This document shows, one piece after another, positions 14,135-17,175 of a stretch of 17,175 nt of DNA (positions within the stretch are counted from its first letter, which is position 1; every line of letters begins with the position of its first letter). The DNA comes from RGIG7450 sp045633565 (GTDB lineage: Bacteria > Bacillota > Clostridia > RUG12999). Under the pieces are notes generated by a model that was given only the letters and a program-made list of their open reading frames with translations, did no database searches and had not been told where the DNA came from. The position numbers and the translations under genes were made by a program. The stretch is taken from NCBI GenBank assembly GCA_045633565.1, contig JAZQYO010000009.1, forward strand, positions 1-17,175, read 5' to 3'.

Positions 14135-14792
14135 ACTGCGGGATTTTGTTCACTACATTGGCGGAAGTGATGTTTTGCCACCACCACTCTCGCGAGAGGA
14201 GGAAGAAAATCTTATGCTCAGGCTTAACTCAGAGCCCGAGCTTGTCCGTAAAACATTAATTGAACACAACCTTCGCCTGGTGGTATACATAGCAAAAAAA
14301 TTTGAATCAAGCGGTGTTGGTGTTGAGGACCTGGTTTCTATCGGAACGATTGGTCTTATTAAGGCTATAAACACTTTTGACCCGATGAAAAAAATCAAAC
14401 TTGCGACGTATGCGTCCCGTTGTATTGAAAATGAAATGCTTATGCATCTGCGGAAGATAAGCAACATTCGCACGGAAGTATCAATTGAAGAACCTCTTAA
14501 TACTGACTGGGACGGAAATGAACTTCTGCTTTCTGATATACTTGGCACTGACAACGATATTATAAGCCGTAATATTGAAGAGGAAACGGACCGAAAACTG
14601 CTGCATGCTGCAATAAGTAAACTTTCCGGCCGGGAGCAAAACATAATGAAGCTTCGGTTTGGTCTTACAAAGCATGGACAGAAAACACAGAAAGAGGTTG
14701 CAGATATGCTTGGAATTTCCCAATCATATATTTCCCGACTTGAGAAAAAAATTCTTGAGAGGCTCAAAAAGGAAATAAGTCAGCTTATTTAA
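14091..14792 (+). CDS. sigE: RNA polymerase sporulation sigma factor, pro-sigma-E
   Basis: 233 residues. An amphipathic pro-sequence (1-21) precedes YIGGSDVLPPPL (22-33), the characteristic sigma-E start, which is the region cleaved by SpoIIGA. Region 2 follows (HNLRLVVYIAKKF 59-71, DLVSIGTIGLIKAINTF 80-96), then KIKLATYASRCIENE (101-115). Region 4 has a helix-turn-helix at about 198-219 (QKEVADMLGISQSYISRLE). It directs mother-cell transcription in early sporulation. The ATG at 14091 has GGAGG 7 nt upstream, inside spoIIGA, so protease and substrate are co-expressed. The gene sigG, which follows sigE in many Bacilli and Clostridia, is not downstream here. Confidence 0.96.
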   Translation: MIYKFLAQKIKTLLELRDFVHYIGGSDVLPPPLSREEEENLMLRLNSEPELVRKTLIEHNLRLVVYIAKKFESSGVGVEDLVSIGTIGLIKAINTFDPMKKIKLATYASRCIENEMLMHLRKISNIRTEVSIEEPLNTDWDGNELLLSDILGTDNDIISRNIEEETDRKLLHAAISKLSGREQNIMKLRFGLTKHGQKTQKEVADMLGISQSYISRLEKKILERLKKEISQLI

Positions 14793-14801
14793 ATATAAAA
14801 C

Positions 14802-14829
14802 AAACCCGAACGGTAACTGTTCGGGTTTT
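14802..14829 (+). terminator. Terminator of spoIIGA-sigE
   Basis: AAACCCGAAC/GTTCGGGTTT (14802-14811 with 14819-14828) ends in TTTT, 10 bp after the sigE stop. The A run on the left gives little minus-strand function. Confidence 0.85.
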
Positions 14830-14869
14830 AACATTAATTTTGCAATAAAAAAGATTTTTCAATCTTCAA

Positions 14870-14951
14870 CCCCCTAACCCCCAATCTTGGGGATAGATAG
14901 GAAATTTTTTTAAATATGTATAATATGCGCACCAACGTGCGCAATTTCCTA
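14870..14951. repeat. Intergenic inverted repeats of unknown role
   Basis: Part of a 213-bp non-coding gap. A C-rich run (CCCCCTAACCCCC) leads into the palindrome CCCCAATCTTGGGG (14879-14892). Next, TAGGAAATT (14898-14906) is the exact inverted match of AATTTCCTA (14943-14951), enclosing an A/T-rich stretch with TATAAT (14919-14924) and a tight hairpin GCGCAC-CAAC-GTGCGC (14927-14942). There is no T tract after it, so it is not a standard terminator. It could be a REP/MITE-like element or a folded RNA; I recognise no family. Confidence 0.5.
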
Positions 14952-14959
14952 TAAGATAA

Positions 14960-14989
14960 AAAATCGCCACCCATTTGGGTGGCGATTTT
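14960..14989 (-). terminator. Terminator of the large SLH surface protein gene
   Basis: A 14-bp perfect stem (14960-14973 with 14976-14989) with core CGCCACCCA/TGGGTGGCG and A/T flanks that give a T run on either strand. It lies 17 bp beyond the stop codon of the SLH gene. Confidence 0.9.
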
Positions 14990-15006
14990 GTTGACCGGAA
15001 GGTCTA

Positions 15007-17175
15007 TTATTTTGCCATGTAAGCCATGAGTCTGCCAAACATTGTAGCAATTTCAGCTCTTGTCGCTGTGCCGTTAGGATCAAGTTTGTTACCGGGTTTA
15101 CCGTTAATGATACCTGCGCCTACTGCCCAAGCTTTAGCTTCTCTTGCCCAGTCTGATGTGTCAGCGTGATCATCAAATGTAGTGATTTCGCCTTTAGCTT
15201 CAGGATGAGCAACGAATCTCCAGAGCATTGTTACAAGCTGTTCTCTTGTTACAGTTGCATCTGTATCCATAACAACTGTGCCATCTTCAAGGGTTCTTAC
15301 GCCTGTTGTCCAGCCGTTTGCAAGTGCAACAAGGTCTGTAGCTGCTGCCCAGTGATTTGCATCTGTGTCAACCTTATGGTCGCCTGTTTCTGCAAGTTCA
15401 ATACCTGCAACTTTTGCAAGTCTAACCATCATTGCGTTAACCATGCCGCGTGTAGCTTTTCCATCCGGATCGAATGTATTTCCGCCAACGCCGTTCATGA
15501 TACCTGCGTCAACTGCGTAGTTGATTGTTTCTTCTGCCCAGTGAGCTGCTGCGTCATCAAATGTTGTAGGAGCTGTTGTGGAGAGCATTACAACTGCGCC
15601 GTCCGGAACGTTTGCAACTTCAACTTCACCTGTTTCTTCATTGTAAACAGATTCTGCTCTTGTTGCAACACCGTTTTCATCAACGATATAAGCGTAAGCT
15701 TTTTCTTCTGACGGGATAGCAACATTAACTGTTACGTTAACTTTATTGCCTTCAGCGTCTTTAGCGTCAACCTTAACTTCAACAGGTGTGCCAACTGCAC
15801 CTTCTGCTGCTGCACCGGCTGCTGCTTTTTCAGCGTCTTTAGTAGAAACTTCAAGGCTTTCAACATTTGCATCTGCAACGTTAACTGTTGTAGTTACTGT
15901 TGTGCCGCTTTCTGTTTCTGTTGCAACTTCAACTGCTTCTTTTTCTGCAATGATTTCTTTGTCGATAGAAGCTGTTGTATCTTCAACTTTTACTGTAACA
16001 TCAGCATCAGGTGTTGTTGTACCTTCGCTGCCTGTTCCTTCACTGCCTGCATCAGGTGTTGTTGGTGTTGTGGAAGGTGTGGAAGGTGTTGAAGAAGGTG
16101 TAGAAGGTCTCGGTCTTGATGTGCTTGCAGGTATAGCTGTTATTGAAGCTGCTGCAGATTCACCTTCAGAGTTTGTAGCTGTTGCAGTCAGTGTGTATGT
16201 TGTGCCTGTTGTCAGACCTTCAAATGTGTGAACAAACGCACCGTTTTCGTTAGCTGTAACCGGTACAGTCACTGTATATTCAGCACCATCTGTAATTGTA
16301 AGTGAGAAGCTGGTGATTGCAGCACCGTTAGCATCTGCTGTAAGTGTAGCTGTAAGGCTTGCAGCTGTTTTAGATGTTGCAATAGTTACACCAGAAGGAG
16401 CAATTGCAGGGATGCTGTATGTTGCAGCAACTTCACCTGAGTAAAGTTCACCTTTAGCAACCGCTTTAACTGTAAGTGTTTTGCCGTAGTCAGCAGGTGT
16501 TACTGTGTAAACGCCTTCTGTAGCTGTTACCTGGTTTTCACCAACGTACCAAACAAGGTCAAAGTCACCAACTACTGCTGTTGCATCAGCTGTGATTGTT
16601 TTTACGCCTTCTGTTTCAGCAGGTGTAAGTGTAATTGTTCCTTTAAGAGGAGCTTTACCGATTTCGCCAATAACTTTTGTTATGCTGCCGGCAAAGTTTT
16701 CTGTTGCTGTAATTGTAACTGCGAGGTCACCAACTGTTGCAGCAGGAACTGTGTAAGTTTCTGTTGTAGCTTTTTCAACGCCATTAATTGTCCATGAGTA
16801 TTCGAATGAAATACCTAAACCTTCAAGAACATCGATATCAACAATATTTGTTGTATCAACAGAGATTACATCACCTGCGTCAAGTGCATCGTCATTTTCG
16901 CCGCCGTTGTCATTTGCAAAATCAAGTGTACCGGAGATTTCATATTTAGGAACATTAAATCCTTCAGATGTCTTTGTTCCTTCATAGTTGCCCTGACCTG
17001 TGATTGTAACAGTAATAGTTCTGTTAGAATCTGACCAAGCAAGTGTGTATGCAACTTCTGTAGAAGCATCAATCCACTGCCATACGTACTGGTCAGCTGC
17101 AAGACCTGCAACTGCAAATGTAAGGTCTGAACCATTTGCTCCGGAACCGGAAATTACAGGAACAAATTCTGTTTC
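15007..17175 (-). CDS. Large SLH-anchored surface protein, C-terminal part (5' end outside window)
   Basis: The frame is open from the right edge to the stop at 15007: 722 residues, numbered here from the edge. An internal GTG at 16272 is not the start, because the same frame continues upstream without a stop. Residues 1-255 form repeated Ig-like beta modules (GxYTVTPADYGKTLTVKA-type strands). About 257-350 is fibronectin-III-like (LTTGTTYTLTATATN). A Pro/Ser/Thr linker (356-373) and a Gly/Glu/Thr stretch follow, then an Ala/Glu/Val-rich domain (391-535). Three SLH repeats at about 538-588, 601-657 and 666-718 end the protein, with TRGM, TREQ and TRAE motifs. Composition is strongly biased to Ala, Thr, Val and Glu with few Lys and little Cys, as in S-layer or adhesin proteins. 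It is probably a major cell-surface protein. Confidence 0.9.
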   Translation of the reverse strand, partial: ETEFVPVISGSGANGSDLTFAVAGLAADQYVWQWIDASTEVAYTLAWSDSNRTITVTITGQGNYEGTKTSEGFNVPKYEISGTLDFANDNGGENDDALDAGDVISVDTTNIVDIDVLEGLGISFEYSWTINGVEKATTETYTVPAATVGDLAVTITATENFAGSITKVIGEIGKAPLKGTITLTPAETEGVKTITADATAVVGDFDLVWYVGENQVTATEGVYTVTPADYGKTLTVKAVAKGELYSGEVAATYSIPAIAPSGVTIATSKTAASLTATLTADANGAAITSFSLTITDGAEYTVTVPVTANENGAFVHTFEGLTTGTTYTLTATATNSEGESAAASITAIPASTSRPRPSTPSSTPSTPSTTPTTPDAGSEGTGSEGTTTPDADVTVKVEDTTASIDKEIIAEKEAVEVATETESGTTVTTTVNVADANVESLEVSTKDAEKAAAGAAAEGAVGTPVEVKVDAKDAEGNKVNVTVNVAIPSEEKAYAYIVDENGVATRAESVYNEETGEVEVANVPDGAVVMLSTTAPTTFDDAAAHWAEETINYAVDAGIMNGVGGNTFDPDGKATRGMVNAMMVRLAKVAGIELAETGDHKVDTDANHWAAATDLVALANGWTTGVRTLEDGTVVMDTDATVTREQLVTMLWRFVAHPEAKGEITTFDDHADTSDWAREAKAWAVGAGIINGKPGNKLDPNGTATRAEIATMFGRLMAYMAK
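16054..16107 (-). repeat. Degenerate tandem repeat encoding a Pro/Ser/Thr linker
   Basis: Near-identical short units (GGTGTTG / GGTGTAGAAG variants on the plus strand) encode PSTPSSTPSTPSTTPTTP between the Fn3-like domain and the C-terminal anchor region. Such tracts are flexible cell-wall spacers and likely vary in length between strains. Confidence 0.7.

Noticed and set aside
14153..14767. 204-residue open frame on the minus strand opposite sigE
   Set aside because: It lies entirely opposite sigE, whose motifs are unmistakable. The frame is Ser/Arg/Phe-rich shadow sequence without a ribosome binding site.
16054..16107. Short repeats that could suggest a CRISPR array
   Set aside because: Units are under 12 bp, have no unique spacers, and encode a Pro/Ser/Thr linker in frame.
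15746..16231. 161-residue plus-strand frame opposite the SLH surface protein
   Set aside because: It is the complement of a low-complexity Thr/Ala/Val region; the Val/Ser/Pro repeats are mirror images of those codons and no start signal is present.

Overview
The window looks like a chromosomal piece of an endospore-forming member of the Clostridia with an S-layer-type cell surface. The evidence is a spoIIGA-sigE sporulation pair, two secreted proteins with three SLH (cell-wall anchoring) repeats each, strong AGGAGG-type ribosome binding sites, sigma-A-like promoters (TTGACA/TATAAT, 16-17 bp spacing) and stem-loop plus T-tract terminators after nearly every unit. I see no rRNA, tRNA, CRISPR array, transposase or phage gene. 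The species cannot be fixed from the sequence alone.

Layout. 1-180: two terminators flanking a compact three-hairpin repeat. 189-2632 (minus): a two-gene uronate (pectin/alginate-type) catabolic operon, kduI-kduD, in which KduI carries an unexpected N-terminal extension of about 268 residues that looks like a discoidin-type carbohydrate-binding module. 2775-4520 (plus): a secreted SLH protein, divergent from kduI, with back-to-back promoters between them. 4563-6167 (minus): an overlapping operon of two small membrane-anchored PepSY-like paralogues and birA. It is divergent from 6263-6895 (plus), an XRE-type regulator with a degenerate LexA/CI-like C-terminal domain; the -35 boxes of the two units overlap. 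6910-7824 (minus): a uridine-kinase-like P-loop kinase. 7997-8656 (plus): a hemolysin III/PAQR membrane protein. 8698-9741 (minus): a Gfo/Idh/MocA oxidoreductase with its own promoter. 9812-12885 (minus): a tight operon of cysteine desulfurase, Sua5-type threonylcarbamoyl-AMP synthase and a D-2-hydroxyacid dehydrogenase. 13002-13178 (plus): a small YtxH-like protein. 13277-14792 (plus): spoIIGA-sigE. 14793-15006: an intergenic stretch with two terminators and two unexplained inverted repeats. 15007-17175 (minus): the C-terminal 722 residues of a large SLH surface protein that runs off the right edge.

How the genes work together. KduI and KduD catalyse consecutive steps (4-deoxy-5-keto-uronate to the 2,5-diketo acid, then to 2-keto-3-deoxygluconate). 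SpoIIGA is the membrane protease that activates pro-sigma-E, encoded by the overlapping next gene. The desulfurase and Sua5 protein both feed central sulfur or tRNA-modification chemistry. Much of the window is ordinary housekeeping. The points most worth a second look are the KduI fusion, the hairpin repeat with covarying stems, the regulator/PepSY/birA divergon, and the inverted repeats at 14879-14951. I did not find a complete novel system such as a defence locus or toxin-antitoxin pair.
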